The position numbers were made by a program, and so were the translations under genes. A stretch of DNA of 64,000 nucleotides from Cololabis saira (Eukaryota; Chordata; Actinopteri; Beloniformes; Belonidae). Shown one piece after another: positions 1 through 12,775 of this stretch (positions within the stretch are counted from its first letter, which is position 1; every line of letters begins with the position of its first letter). Location: positions 30,760,879-30,824,878 of the forward strand of contig NC_084596.1 of assembly GCF_033807715.1 (NCBI RefSeq). The letters are read 5' to 3'. The notes beneath the pieces were generated by a model. It was not told the origin of the DNA. It did not search any database and worked only from the letters and a program-made list of their open reading frames with translations.

Positions 1-914
1 AACCTCAATCTCCTCTCTATTACCTGTAAGGATATCCATGCAGGCTGCTTGCAAGAGACAGCTGTCTTCTTTCTTTTAACATATTATTTTGCACATTCAC
101 ACACACAGGCTCACCAACAGACAGAAATCAATGCTCTGAACACTCGTGCTCCCTTGAGCTGAACCAGCATGCAGGTTCAGATGGTTATTATTCAAAAGTT
201 TGGTCTCTTGATACGGAAAGCTAACATGCTTTTCCTGCTCCTTCTTTTATTGATGTACTTCTCCATAAAATTTGGGTTATTTTGGACTATTTATACTGCA
301 TTTATGCATCACATTAAGACACAAACAAAGAAACAGACATTAATCTGAGTGTCAAAACAAATACCAGGTAGAAGGATGAAGTTGAAGGAAATATGATTTT
401 TTTTCTTTCTTAAAAAAAAACGGACTCACTTTCTGAAGATCTTCATTGTCGTCTGGCTTTTTTTCTTTTTCTTTTTTTAATAGCTCAGATGCAGTGTCAT
501 AGCTCCCTTTTCAAACTATAACAAGCTTCTCTTCACATCAGTAATCTGGCTTTCCATCTGTTTATCACTGAACAGATTGGATGATTTGCACCTTGTATCT
601 CATTAAAAAGTACAATTGGACCCATCTTAAGCATCATTATGAGTGTGATAAAAACTAACAACAGTCATTTAATGGGCTATTAAAGTCCAGGTAAAGCAGA
701 AATAAATATCTTCAGCCAGAGTGTTGTTTCAGTGTTGTGTGAGGAATGGGGACAATAAAAGCTACACAATACCAACTTCTTTTTATTTTGTCAATGTCTA
801 GTTTTAATGCTTATCTTCTCCTTTTGTTAGTTCATCGATCATAAAACATGTTTTCATAACGGTGAGCATCTATCTACCTATCATTCTTTCTATCCATCTA
901 TCTTTGTTCGTCCA
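1..914. other. Non-coding stretch, no gene seen
   Basis: This is A/T-rich sequence with no recognisable exon, RNA gene or transposon. A short degenerate tetranucleotide run of the ATCT type lies at about 868-905, directly before the LINE-like remnant. Open frames here show no recognisable domain and read through low-complexity sequence. Confidence 0.6.
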
Positions 915-1345
915 AGCTTGGGTCATGGCGGAGGTAACCCAAGCAGAAAGGCTGTTACAGCTGTTACAGCTTTCCCTAGTCCCTCAGAACAAAAACTGGA
1001 GGAGGAAATATAATCCCTCCAGCATGTCCTTTGTCTTGGGCCTTTTTCCAGTTGGACGTGCCTTTCCCTTCGCCTTCCCAGGATCTACCAGAAGCCAGAG
1101 ACACCTCATTTGTCTCCTTTTGATAATGAGGAGCTGTGTTTTTTCTCCTAGTCCATCACAGATGACTGAGTTATATTTAAAATCTCATTCTGTCGGTCTC
1201 TAACCACTCTTTGTGACCAACAGGTGAGGGTAGGAACATAGGTGGACCAGTTAAAAGGGACCCTTGCCAGACTGGGAGGTGCTGATTCTCATTCCTGCCA
1301 TTTCACAGTCGTCTTCACAACCGCTCCAGTGAGAGCGGACGTAAC
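915..1345 (-). mobile_element. Degenerate fish LINE 3' region (reverse transcriptase C-terminal remnant)
   Basis: Read on the minus strand, about 1030-1105 encodes a broken stretch with the pattern RPTGKRPKTKDMLEG. It resembles the C-terminal CPTGRRPRGRP...W segment of reverse transcriptases in abundant fish LINEs. The + strand at about 1205-1250, around 'caggtgagggtaggaacata', also matches the wording of that fish repeat family as I remember it. Stops and frameshifts are frequent, so this is a dead copy. Both ends are approximate. The family was assigned from memory, not by a search. Confidence 0.5.
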
Positions 1346-4300
1346 AACGAGCACATATGTGGGGAAAAACAAAACAAAAAACTTCCAGACATGGTTAGTC
1401 ATTTCGTCTTAAGTTATCACAGGATAATAAAGTAAAAGGCCCTCAACCAAACAATCTTGTTGAAATGTCAGACTCTAAGATGCAGCGTTAGAATTTTACT
1501 AACAGACCGATAAATTCATTAAAGGCTCCCAGCAGAGTTTGAATTTGTTGTTTGTCCTCACACGGTCGCTGTCTATCACACATTTGTAAAAACTAATTTT
1601 CTCGATGTTCATCTCTGTGTTTACATTTGTCTTTTGTAACCATAACAAAATGCTTCCCCTCAGCAGGAGTCATTGTCAAATACATTCAGTTTTTATTAGT
1701 ATTATTTGAGGGTATTTTGTGATGGTTGTCGTTGTCTTTTTGCCGTCAATCGTTTTGGAGTGGGAAAACCTCAAGTTATCACCTAATTAATTTGGCAGTA
1801 TTACAACGGCACCGGTGCAATAACTTCTGCTCTCATCTCATCCCATCTGATCTGCCCTCCACGCCCCGCTCTGGGAGAACCATCTCCATCAGGTGCATTT
1901 TATCATTATGACATCATCTGACTCCTAAATATGTATGCAAGAGAGGGAATGAAAGCTCATATAACACACAGGAATCTCACAGATCAAATCTGTCTCCTCT
2001 CACATCACCTATTTCATCAAATTTCAGCGACATACCCGCTGCTTTGCATGTAAAGTATCCCCGTTATACCGTATGTCGATATTTATACCCTGCAGCTTTG
2101 GTACATTTTTACAATTTCTCGCCTTCTGGCAGAATATAACTAGCTGGAGAGATTTCATCCCAAATGTCTCATAAACCGCTCATGCCTTCAGTACCCTGGA
2201 CAGCAAACATCCATTTCCCTGCTGATGCTTTTTATAAAACTTTGTGTTCCTGTGGATAATCGTCTGCCATAACTTGACAGTCGCCTCTGACATATGCAAC
2301 ACAGTTTGAAGTGAAATTCGTCCATAACATGCGGACCACCGGGAGTTGTTGTTGTCATTTTAACATTTTTAGCATTAGAAGCAGAGCACATCCGACCAGA
2401 CTGAAATTTGAGATGATGAGAACTGATGAACCTTAAAAGCATGCAATTCAGAAGTAATTTCCTGTGGCCCTAAATGACAGCAAAAATTGAACAGAGACAT
2501 TGAATTTGTTAAGTATTTATGATGCTACAATGGGCAACAAACATTAACTTTGTATTGGCTCAGTAAAAGGAAATATTATGCTGTTTTGTCAGATGCACTC
2601 ATCTTCCTGGAGCATGAATTACAGTCTCTTAAAAGATAAATTCTCAAAATCAGTGACATTTAAATGCAGCTTACATAGATGTCTTTCAAATTTTAAGACT
2701 GCATGATAGAGGAAAGCTGAAGAGCTAAAACATGCAAAGGCTTGACACTTCTTCCACTGTTTCCCCCATCTCACCAATCACAAGGTAATAATACACAAAG
2801 GTTAAACAAAATCCCGATACTGCCCTTTTTTCTCGGAAAGGTCCCCAGTGAGATAACATTTCGTCCAAGTTGTTTTCTAATTTTGTTTCATTTGGTGCTG
2901 TGGTGCTGCTCTTTTCACCAGAGTTGAATTAACACATTTAATATGAAGAAAAGAGGGACTCAGTGGGCTTTTTTACAAATGTTCATTTAACTCTCAACCT
3001 GAGGCTATTGTTTGTTCAAAAAGCCACCAAAGGAAGCTTTTAAGCCACCAGTTAGATTCTTTTGAATATGTTCATATCACATTTATCACTCTTTCTAGAC
3101 TGCGTTCTTTAACCGTTTTGTTTTAATAGCTGCTTTGTTTATTATTTTAGAATTTTTTTGCCCTTATTGGTCACAGTTCACACGAAGTTGAAAGAAGAGA
3201 TGGTGGGAATGAAACCTACATTTCCTCTATATACTGTATATACTGTATACATTATACATTATATTATTATTATACATTATTTTGGTTTTACCCACATTTA
3301 AGGGCTGTTTTCTTTGCAATTTAATTTAGCTCGACTCAGTTGTGCTTGAAAATCAATCCTGACCTTTGACTCACCCACTCTAACCTTTTATTCTTTGTTG
3401 TAGGAAGTATTTTCTGCCTTTATCAAACAGTTTCTATCGTTTCTAAACCTTTTTATAAGCTTTGGCACTTGCCATTATTTTCAAGTTGTTTTTTTTTTGT
3501 GATAAAGCTAAAGGTTCCCTGTCCTTTTCTTTGTATTGGATCACCAGTCACGTTCCTTTATGTTTACTTCCCACCTGATTATATCACATACATTTGAAAG
3601 CATTTTAAAAAGCCCCATTTTATTGGACGGCTGTCGTGTCATTCATTGCTTTCACATATGGCCAGGCCTGCATTGTTCTGCAGTGTGGGCAGGCAGCAGA
3701 AGCTTAAGTGGTGATTTGTCACCTCGTCCTACATCTCTTATTGTGCTCTATTCCCCTGTCTATAGACAAGAGGCGCTGAGAGATTTAGCTTTGCATTGAA
3801 TTCAGACCTGACAAACAGCATGCAGTAATTCTCATTTATTCATAGATACAGCTTTAAATTACATTTTTTTTTCCTTTTTTCTTCTTGCTTCTAATATTTG
3901 AGGACATCTTGTGCCATGAAAACTGTATTCAACTTTTAAATGGATATTTTTCTTTTTAACTCTCCAAATAAAAATACTATTAATAAAACAAAGGAAAAGA
4001 CCTTGCAGTCTCCATTGAAGTCCTTGGAAAACCTCCTGGTACAAAAAAAAAAAAAAAATCCTGCAAAATAAAACGTGCTGGGTCCAAAGGAAAAAGCTGA
4101 AATCAGTGGCGGTTTTTCACTTCTTTGAGGACAGATTCGGTGCAGTGCTTTACCGTGGTTCCGTGTATTGAGGTCACTGTTTTGGCCCGTCAAATGCCTG
4201 TATTTTTCTCTTACTCCTTTACTCTAATGCAGGCATATATGGTTCACACTTTGAGAGTATATATTCCCTTTCGCATGTATTTGGTCCATGCCATGAGGGA

Positions 4301-5460
4301 GAAACTCCCTGGAAACCAACCTGAACATTGCGATGTGTGAACATTGCGTGGTTGCAGGAGTGATAGCGGCTAAAACTGCATACCTGAAAACCTGCAGCAA
4401 AATCCTGTTTTCTTTCTTAATTGGGGAATCGGGACTGCTGTAACTCACGAGATAAAGTGGCTGTGCTTCTGTTAGAAGGTTGCTGGTTTATCTCCAACTA
4501 ACCTGTGTCACTGTATTCATGGGTGAGAGCTCCTCATTGTACCCTAGTTTTCTCCTGCGATGTGTATATATGTTAGATTGTGCCACCAAGCTGGTTATAT
4601 AATATGTGCAACCACGTCTCTTAGGTAACCGTCTCGCAAGTAAAATTAAAGTTTATCCACACACCTCAATTAAACAGCAAACTAAACAAGAACAAATTAG
4701 ATTTAATTCTAATGATTTATTGATTCATGAGTTGTGAGAGGAGACTCGTGGCCCACGCTTGTGGGTTTGGGACTTGTACACAGCCCGTCCAAAACTGTCT
4801 GCTTTGGACATCATTTGTCTGTTACTGGATCAGCCTCGCAGCGCTTGGATGGGACGCGGCCATCTGTCTGTTCAGTTCTGCCGTTCCTGTGCCTTTTGTC
4901 AGAAGCCACATATTTTCTGCTTTGTTGTTTTTGGGTGCTTTGTTGTGTCCTCTTAAAGACTCAAGATGTGCACAGAGCTGTCATTCCAAAGTTATGATAA
5001 GTTTCAGATATATGCTTTTATCTCACCTGAGTATGAGTATTGAGTATCAGGTATCAGAATCAGAATCAGTATCAGATCAGTAAAAGCATATACCCTGTAC
5101 TATACATACATATCCTGTATGTCAGTTTTTCCAAAGAAATTACCAAATAACAAACGGATAAATAGTCACATATATTAAAGAAAAGCAATCATATACAGAA
5201 GGAATTTACTGTAGGAATACAAGGCTGAAGATAAAATTGGAGCAGGAATTTCAGTTCAGGAATTTAGCATGAAACAGATTGAAGGATTTTTTTTTGAATA
5301 TTTCTAAGCTTTGTGTCATTTATTCTGGTCCTTTGTATCCTGTAACTTTTTACGTATTTCTTGTCATAGTACTCGTTTTATGCAGTTGGATTGTCGTTTC
5401 TTTTATCTCAGAACTAATAGCGTAAAAATCTGATGTTAAAGTGGTAATAGTTGATTTTCA
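1346..5460. other. Non-coding stretch, no gene seen
   Basis: No exon or RNA gene is recognisable. Minor features are an AT microsatellite-like run (TATACTGTA/ATTATACA units, about 3225-3285), a poly-A run near 4050-4065, and a short degenerate GTATCAG/AATCAG repeat at about 5028-5082. The overlapping open frames at 4727-5083 have no recognisable domain and no splice context that would make them convincing. Confidence 0.55.
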
Positions 5461-5500
5461 AATTCCAAGATACTTTATTCATCCCCGAAGGAAAAAATAC
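5461..5500 (-). repeat. Short LINE 3'-end-like fragment
   Basis: The segment 'tactttattcatccccgaag' resembles the reverse complement of the 3' tail of a common fish non-LTR retrotransposon, which often reads 'tactttattgatccccgaag'. Only some 35 bases are recognisable and there is no coding sequence with it. Confidence 0.4.
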
Positions 5501-6649
5501 TTAAAATTAATGTTCTTGTCTTATAAGAGATTGTATGGCATTTACTGTATATTTTGGTGAGGAAAGTCCAGCTCCTTTGGTGAGATTCTGTTTAATTGTC
5601 TCTAAATTGAAGTTCAAATTTTTGTCATTCTCTTATTTCTGTAAACAAAAGCTTTAGCATGTGTTTAGAAATAATATTTTCAACTAGATTACATCAAAAT
5701 GCAGAAAAAGAAAATATGTTTGAATGTTGAAAATACTTTTATGTCTTGCATTAATCCTCTGGTGCTGTTCTTGAAATTTCTTACCTAGTTTTTCTTATTG
5801 CAATGTTATTTATCTAAAACTTGTCCTCCCCTATGATTGGTCATCAAGGTTGCCAATTGGCAAACTGGATAAGTAGAGTAGAGATACAGTGGCATAATAG
5901 TGGTTGAATAAATAAATACAAAGTTGAATTGAACTAAATACATTTACTGAATAACTGAAATGATTAATTTCTAAATTCACTTAACCTAAAAATGGAAGAA
6001 AAAAAAGTTAGCCTTACTTAAAGCTGGTTCTGTTTCTGCTTGTTCTACCAAGGTGTCAGAGTCAGTGTGGACTTTACAGATCAAAGGTGTCTCTTGTGGG
6101 AAAGAAAAGTCACAGTTGTTAGTGTAATGAGGCATAATGGGTTGTAAACGGGCTAAAGATGAAATATTAAGATGATAATGAACCACTCTCTTTTTATCAT
6201 GTCATATTTGTCCTCTAATTTTGGTACAGTTCTGCTCAGCAGGTACAGTAACATGAAAAATTATCTCAACCCTCTTTATTTTAGAAAGTTCGATCCTGAA
6301 GGACTTTTAAATTTCTTCTTAAAGGTCCCAAATACCAGTTTATACGTTCTGGGGCTTCGTCAGAAGATAGAACAAATATTCAAAACTTCCTTTACGGTTC
6401 TGAGGGTTGTCTCGTTGTATCATGTGTAAGTTGTGGTGAGAGAGTGTATAATGTTGAATGGGGGAGGGTCACATGTGCGTGATATACGCTGAGTCTGGAG
6501 AGGAGTATGAATGAGAATTAGGTATTAATGTGTCTTAGACCAACTGAGGAGTGCATAACAGGTGTTTAATAAATAAAACACCTGCAAAACCTACATTGAT
6601 GTCAGTCTTTTTTACATAAAAGGTGTTTTAAACCACAACAAACCACAAC
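5501..6649. other. Non-coding stretch, no gene seen
   Basis: This is A/T-rich sequence. A 'gttgaataaataaatacaaagttgaattgaac' type tail near 5905-5935 could be another retroposon 3' end, but it is too short to assign. The open frame at 6172-6429 has no recognisable domain. Confidence 0.5.
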
Positions 6650-6965
6650 AAGGTTTGTGGTGGGTTTACTGTCAAGTAGCAATAAGGAAGTTGCTGTTTC
6701 AAATCCCAGCTAGGGACCTTTTATGTGGAGTTGGCATCTTCCTTGTTTGCCTGCATGGGTTTTCCTGGTGCCGTCTGGCTCTGCAACTGCCTGTTCAGTT
6801 GATTGCTGAATTTAAACAGTAGTTGTGAGTGTCTCTGTGTGGCCCTGTGATTGACTGGTAACCCCGTCCAGGGTGTACCCCGGCTCTTGTTGATTGACAG
6901 CTAGGAAGACTCCGGGAGAATAAAATTGGTACAGAAAATAGACAGATGGATGACTGAATTCGTAT
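6650..6965 (+). repeat. SINE-like / tRNA-derived interspersed repeat, degenerate
   Basis: The stretch follows the order of a fish tRNA-derived SINE module. A B-box-like 'gtttcaaatcccagctagg' is followed by a conserved central part around 'ggagttggcatcttccttg', then 'gtgtggccctgtgattgact', then 'ccagggtgtaccccgg', and it ends in 'gacagatggatgac'. The copy has diverged. The same module recurs in reverse at 8870-9265, 23150-23480 and 41340-41485, and forward at about 38300-38450. Exact family not determined. Confidence 0.6.
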
Positions 6966-8090
6966 AAGACATGAAGGCAGAAGCGATATTGTGGATATGA
7001 TCCTCACAGTTGGGGCTTGTAATCCCACAGCCAGATTTTCACAGGGATAAAATTATCAGTGCTGCCAGTGTCTTTGGCAGAAAGTAGCCAGCTGGAAGCG
7101 ACTCTAAAATGTAATTTAGCTTCTAACAAATAAAAAGTTGTTAAACTGTCAAAAAGCCATGATGGCTTGTGAGGGTAAATAATTAATTAGGAATACTGTA
7201 GTTGCTAAAATTTGATTAAATCTAGCTACTGTATGTCACATCACACATGATATAAATGTCTCTTTTTTCTTCACCACACCAAAAGTATTAACAGTACAGC
7301 TGTTATTTATTTTTTATTTTTTTTATCATCAAATCATCAAATGCAAACCTAATCAACATTAGCCCTGTTTAAAAACTCAGTCCGGTCATCTTTTTAATTG
7401 GGGGCCAACCCAGGGCGCTGAGTTGATTAGAGAGATGGGGAAAGAAGAACATATTCACCCCAGAAAATTACAGTCTGTATCTCTCTCTCCAATTATTCAA
7501 ATGAAATAATTGAGACGTTTTTCTTGCCAACCCTCTTAAAATCCCTCAAATGAGATGATCCAAGTGGGAAAAATGACTTTTTGGTTAAAGGGCCTGAGAT
7601 GACGGGTTAGAAGTGGACATAGCTCACTGTCACATAAGGGATAGGAGCTAAGACTAAACAACTTTACACAATCATTAAAAGTCGAAATCCAACTGTTTCA
7701 GACTGAGAAGAATATTATTGTTCTTGATCTGAAATGTATCCTTTTGGGTTATAAACTGCTTTGCATTGCTTTTGCATATAATATGTCATATATTATATTC
7801 AGGTTGTTTTATTAATGATGTGCTAGTTCAAAAGAAAAGTTTATGTCATTGCAATAATCCAATAATATTCCAATTAAATCCATTTTGTTAATATTTATAG
7901 ACCAATTAATTCAAAAAAATTCAAATTCACATGATGCCTATTCATGAAGACAAAGAAAGAAAACCCATCCGTAGTGTCTACATCGCGATAAAGTGTATTT
8001 GTGCAAAGGCAAGAATATAAAATTTCTGTATTCAGTAGACGGAAATTAGAAGTTTTCTGACACCTTTATGACATTGTTTTGTTCTTGTTA
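6966..8090. other. Non-coding stretch, no gene seen
   Basis: A/T-rich unique-looking sequence with poly-T runs near 7310-7325. No exon, RNA gene or inverted-repeat-bounded element was recognised. Confidence 0.5.
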
Positions 8091-8099
8091 ACTAACTGG

Positions 8100-8280
8100 T
8101 CTTATCTCACTTCACGGATAGGTATAGCTGAATATCATCTGCATGAAAAATGATCCTGATTGGTCATAGTACCTAATGGAAGAATAAACAACAAAAAGTA
8201 GTGGTCCAAGCACAGAAACTTGTGGAGCACCATAATAACTCTGGTGTATGACGAACACTTCTTGTTCATATAATTATGAC
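8100..8280 (-). repeat. Possible fish interspersed repeat fragment
   Basis: The wording around 'atctgcatgaaaaatgat' and 'gtggtccaagcacagaaact' followed by 'tgtggagcacca' resembles a repeat found often in fish genomes, recalled from memory. It directly abuts the TTAA of the next MITE. No ends or duplications can be defined. Confidence 0.3.
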
Positions 8281-8284
8281 TTAA

Positions 8285-8790
8285 AGGGGACCTATTATGG
8301 CATCTAATACCTATTTTAAACAGGCATTGAATGTCTTTAAAAACAAGCTTTTGATTGTTTTTGCTAAATAAATTAGAAATTCAGCCTCTGAGCCATGTCT
8401 TTATCTTCCCATTCTCTAACCTCATTATCTATGAGGGATTCTGAGTGGGCGGGGCTATGATAATGAGGCTCTGTGCTGATTGGCTGCCTTAATGATGCGA
8501 TACACCGCTACGAAAAAATGGCGGAAGCTCCAGCCGGTGGAGTTAGTTGTGGGCTTGGTTTCACTCATCGGAGGCCGACCTATGTAAATCGCGCCCGGCG
8601 TTACGTAACGACGGGAGCAGAATCTGAATGTCTCGTAGAAGCCACATGACACTGGATGGCTCATCCGGGCGGCTGTACAGACACTCCAGAATTTGGTTGC
8701 TTTCCTCCTTCTCTGAGTTGGCAGGCTGAGGGGAGACCACTTTATATATGTTAAAGCAAGAAAAAACTTGTTTTTCATAATAGGTCCCCT
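8285..8790. mobile_element. T2/Kolobok-like MITE with TTAA target duplication
   Basis: A perfect 15-bp terminal inverted repeat, AGGGGACCTATTATG at the left and its complement at the right, bounds a 506-bp segment. Each end is flanked by TTAA (8281-8284 and 8791-8794). The TTAAAGGRR start is the signature known for T2/Kolobok-type MITEs in frogs and fish. The interior is non-autonomous. The 107-codon open frame on the minus strand at 8455-8778 shows no transposase motif and is regarded as chance. Confidence 0.85.
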
Positions 8791-8869
8791 TTAAGATAAT
8801 ATGGTTCTTCCAATCTCAATATCAAGTTAAAGTCTATAATAGTGTTCTGAGTCACAGAGGCCAGGATCC

Positions 8870-9265
8870 CATCCCTGCTGTCACTGAACGGGAGGCAGGG
8901 TACAAGGTGAATGGGTCACCAAGCAATTACAGGAAAACACAGAGAAAAACAACCATGTACACACAATCACAACTACTCCTATAGTCGACATGAACTCATA
9001 ATCCATCCATAATCCATACCCGCTTCAGTCTGATTCAGGGTCATAAGTGTCAGTGGGCAAAAAGCAGAAGTGCACTACTGACAGGTCACCAGTCCATTGC
9101 AATGCAACACAGTCACAAACAGCAATATGCAGTCACACAAGCATGTCCTTAAACCACTGAAGGAGGCCTGGACTAAGCCACCCACGCACAGGGAAAATAT
9201 GCAAACTCCTCACAAAAATGCCTTAGCAGGAATTTGAACTGGATACCTCCTTGCTGTGAGGTGAT
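8870..9265 (-). repeat. SINE-like repeat module, antisense, apparently one and a half copies
   Basis: Read in reverse, the segment holds the same landmarks as 6650-6965. An antisense 'ccatccataatccataccc' tail lies at about 9002-9022, followed by 'gacaggtcaccagtccattg' and 'atatgcaaactcctcac', ending near the antisense B-box 'aggaatttgaactggat' at 9231-9247. A second partial module with 'atgggtcaccaagcaattac' precedes it at 8870-9000. Both are degenerate. Confidence 0.5.
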
Positions 9266-9710
9266 GATTTGTCTGCTGAAGAATGTGTGTGCTTTGCTTC
9301 ATGGGAGTGTTAGAGGGTGTTATACATGTCAGAACAGCGTAGCCCTAGTCACCCTGGAGACCAGAGGACCCAGAAGAGCTAATGAGATGGATGTATGGGT
9401 CTCAACGGGGTTGCTGGTGTGGAAAATAACAATGGAAGTAATTATTTTCCATATAGCTTGTTAATTTTCCAGACTTGTCTTTTTCCTATTAAGATGTGCA
9501 TATTAAGACCGTTGGAAATGATTAAAATCTCTTACTTCTAATTAGTGACGATGTAAGACATTCTGAGGATGTTGATTTCATTAATCAAGTAGCTTGTATT
9601 AATATGGATTACAATTGGAAAAAAAAAATACCATTGATAAAGTGATCAAGGAATTTTTTTGTATTTTAAAAACCTTTAATTTCTCTTTAAATTGTGTTCC
9701 TCTAATATTT

Positions 9711-9755
9711 CATCCCACCCATCCATCCATCCATCTTCACACCCACCCACCCATC
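9711..9755. repeat. Short tandem repeat, CATC/CACC type
   Basis: Repeated CATC units give way to CACC/CCCA units within about 45 bases. This is simple sequence. Confidence 0.8.
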
Positions 9756-10986
9756 TGGGACTGCCTGCAGCGTCTGCCATGCAGCCTATCAAGTCTCACA
9801 TAGCTCAGGTTATGCTAATGTGGATCTTGTGCTGACACAAACAGTCTGTGTTCCCTGTTTGCATGGCTTAGCAGACAAGAAGTGATGCCTCTTCACAAGG
9901 CCCTGCACATACATTTTAATGTATGGCATTTGTTTCCCACAAAACATCCATCTTGGACTTTACGCTTTGTTTTTACATCAGTGGTTCTCCAGCCTGTGCG
10001 CAGATGTTTCTCCACTTATTGTTCATGAACTGATGAAAAGCACAAAATCAGCTGAGACTGTTCTTTTCCCTTAGCTCAACAGATACATGGAAACAAACTC
10101 CTGCACATTTTTATTTGTTCCATTTACGCTATCCCTGACAGTGACCCTCATTTTCAAATTAAGACATGCTGTCGAAAACACTGCTTGACAAATTAAAATT
10201 TTGCGAATATCTTTTGCAGCGAGATATTGCTGGATTGTGTATTCAAACAGCAGCTTGCGGCAGGCTGGTATTTGAATATCGACCCCGTAACACCTGCATC
10301 AGCAGATGTGTGGCAATATATCACATTCAAATGATCCTTGTGGTTCGTACTGTATTCATGGAGCTGACTGGTGTATTTTATATAACGATGGAAGCTTTTT
10401 TTCTTTTTTTTTTCTTCTCACACTTTTCCCCAGCTGACCAGTCCTCTGAGTCATATAATGGCCAAAATACGCTATAATACATAAAAGTACAGCGCTTGGT
10501 CTGAGTTACGGCTTTGCTTGAAATAGGACTTGAAGTTATTTATAAAGTTTCACATAAATTGTGTTGTATGCATCCCATGAGAAAAAAACATTAATAACTC
10601 AGAAATGGTGACAGAGAAATTCCCCACATAAGCAAACAAAACTGGCATTGTGGGCCTGAAAGGCATTTTTGTGCACAAAAGCGATGCCACAGAGCTGCAG
10701 GCTTTATAGTCATGAGTGGAGGAACTGTAGCTCTCAGCACAGAGGGCAGAAAGATCAGATAACCATGAAGTGCACTTTCCTCTCCTCTGCTTTTTCTCAC
10801 TCTCGCTCGTCCCCTCGACGTCCCCTCGTCCTCCTCATCTATCCCAGCAGCAGAAATGACACAGTGATAGTAAATATCTTAGACTATAATAACACTGACT
10901 TCTTGTTTGTTTTAGTTCTGTTGACATTTAAGAATTAATGACTTTATGCAAAGCAGAAGCAGAAAAAAAACACGAGCCGAGGAAAA

Positions 10987-11066
10987 AGTACAGCAAAGAG
11001 CTGTACTACCGGTATATCGAGAGTGGCAAAGTCTCATACAAACCCTCATGGCGGGACTTTGCCACT
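10987..11066. other. Two adjacent short hairpins
   Basis: The first is AGTACAGC (10987-10994), a 5-nt loop, then GCTGTACT (11000-11007). The second is AGTGGCAAAGTC (11022-11033), a 21-nt loop, then GACTTTGCCACT (11055-11066). All four arms pair perfectly. No gene, poly-T terminator or transposon end is attached, so the role is unknown. Confidence 0.55.
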
Positions 11067-12477
11067 TTCAGATGTGTTTTAGCACCTTCCCGCTCTTTGA
11101 GTTGGTTCACATAATGAAATCATGCTGCATGTTCACTGGCTAGAACATCTTCTAGTGACAGTGAACTGCATACAGCCTAAAGTACAATGAACAGTGAACT
11201 TTGCAGTACCCACAAAAGTTGAGTGAAGCTACAACTAGACCAAAAAAAACATAAAAAAACATTATGTATTGCACCTTCATTCACCTGGTTGCCAAAATCA
11301 CAAATACAAATGAATGAAATTTGCAGTCTCGATGCATTTCTTGCTGCTTTTAGTGTGGAAATGTTCCCCTTGAAGCCAATCCTAAGATGATTCAAGATCA
11401 CAAGTGAAAATTCATATTCTTCTTTTATGTATAATCAAATGCAGAATCTGGTTACTTTTAGAGATCTCTCCCTTGCCTTCTGTTCTTCCTCTCTTCTCAT
11501 ATCATCCATGCTTTTCTCTCTCCATCTGTTGCTGTCTGTCTCTTGTTCTTCGTCCTGACCATTTTTTTCTTTTTCTCTTTCTCTTTCTCGATCCTCATCC
11601 CTCTTTTCTGTCAGGTCTTTCAGAGCGTTCTCCTGAAATGGGATCTGTTACCGTGTCTTTGGAGACAGGAACAGTTTGCTCGGCAGTGGCTGCAGTCCAG
11701 CAGAAGAAAAGCTAAACCGCGTTTTCATCAGTTAAATCAGCTCGCGTTTGAGCCCCAGCCAAAGTAGAGGCATTTTGTGTTTGTGTGCCCGTTTTTGCAC
11801 TGGCAGTGACTTTGTGGCCTTGAGAGACTTTTTGCCTCGTCTATCAATGAGTTTACATCCAATTAATTATCAATTTATATATTTAGGCTGTTGTTTTCAG
11901 TTTGTGAATAGGGCAAGAGACACAATTATTCCAAGGTACAGCATTGTGATGCTTAATTGAGTTCTGATGCTTCACCATTTTACCACTTCTGCTAAAAATG
12001 TTGAGTTTTGTGAATCACCATAATCATTAGATTGCCCTTTTAATTTTTTTTTTTTATTTTCAACATAAGCTTATGTAGAACAAGCTCCCAGTGCTCTGTT
12101 ATATTGCAAATAAGAACATAAATATCATCATGTGACCTACATATCGGCTTAACAGATTAGATTTTTATCCTTTCTATACAGCTAAAACCTGACTACTAAG
12201 ACATCCTACGATCAGCTTGGCAATATGTAAGGACAATGGTGCAACGCATAAGTATGATCAAATCCTCATCTAACACAGCCGTCATTGGGTTTTTATTTAT
12301 TTATCTTAAGTTGCCCATTCAAGAATATTCAGGTGTTAGTAAAAAATGTTCAAGAAGCATGTCCTTAATACAAAATGTTTCTGAGTTAAGGAGAAGCACA
12401 GATACTGGCATCGTCGTTGTGCAGCCAGATACAACAAAAGTTGGTTTGGCAGCAGCCCTCTGCAGAATAATTATAGT

Positions 12478-12775
12478 TAGCTAAAACCAAAACTAAAGCT
12501 GAAACTAAGAGTGGAAAAATAATCCCATTAACTGAAATAAAAATAAATAATTAATATTTCTACTCACTCAAAATAAAGAATAAAAGATATATGTACTATA
12601 TTGCATTGTTGAAAGGATTCTTTCATCTTACGTTCATCCCTCAAAAGCTGAAACTAAACTAAAACTAAGCAATTTTCCAAAACTAAGATTACTGATGTGC
12701 TTGTTAAACTAACTAAAACTAAACTGAAATAATAAAAAAGTTGAAATAAAATAAAAAAATTCAAAACTATTATAA
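12478..12775. repeat. Degenerate ACTAAA-rich low-complexity tract
   Basis: Imperfect units such as AACTAAA and GAAATAA recur over about 300 bases. This kind of tract is common in fish intergenic DNA. No coding content. Confidence 0.6.

Noticed and set aside
4727..5083. Three overlapping + strand frames (up to 118 codons)
   Set aside because: Overlapping frames over the same bases, no domain, and a tail running into a simple repeat.
8455..8778. 107-codon minus-strand frame inside the T2-like MITE
   Set aside because: No transposase motif. The element is too short to be autonomous.
9234..9464. 76-codon frame overlapping the end of the SINE-like module
   Set aside because: It begins inside the antisense repeat and shows no domain.
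11613..11767. Possible exon after the pyrimidine-rich run ending 'ttctgtcag'
   Set aside because: The three frames are similarly open, no donor is convincing and no domain is seen.
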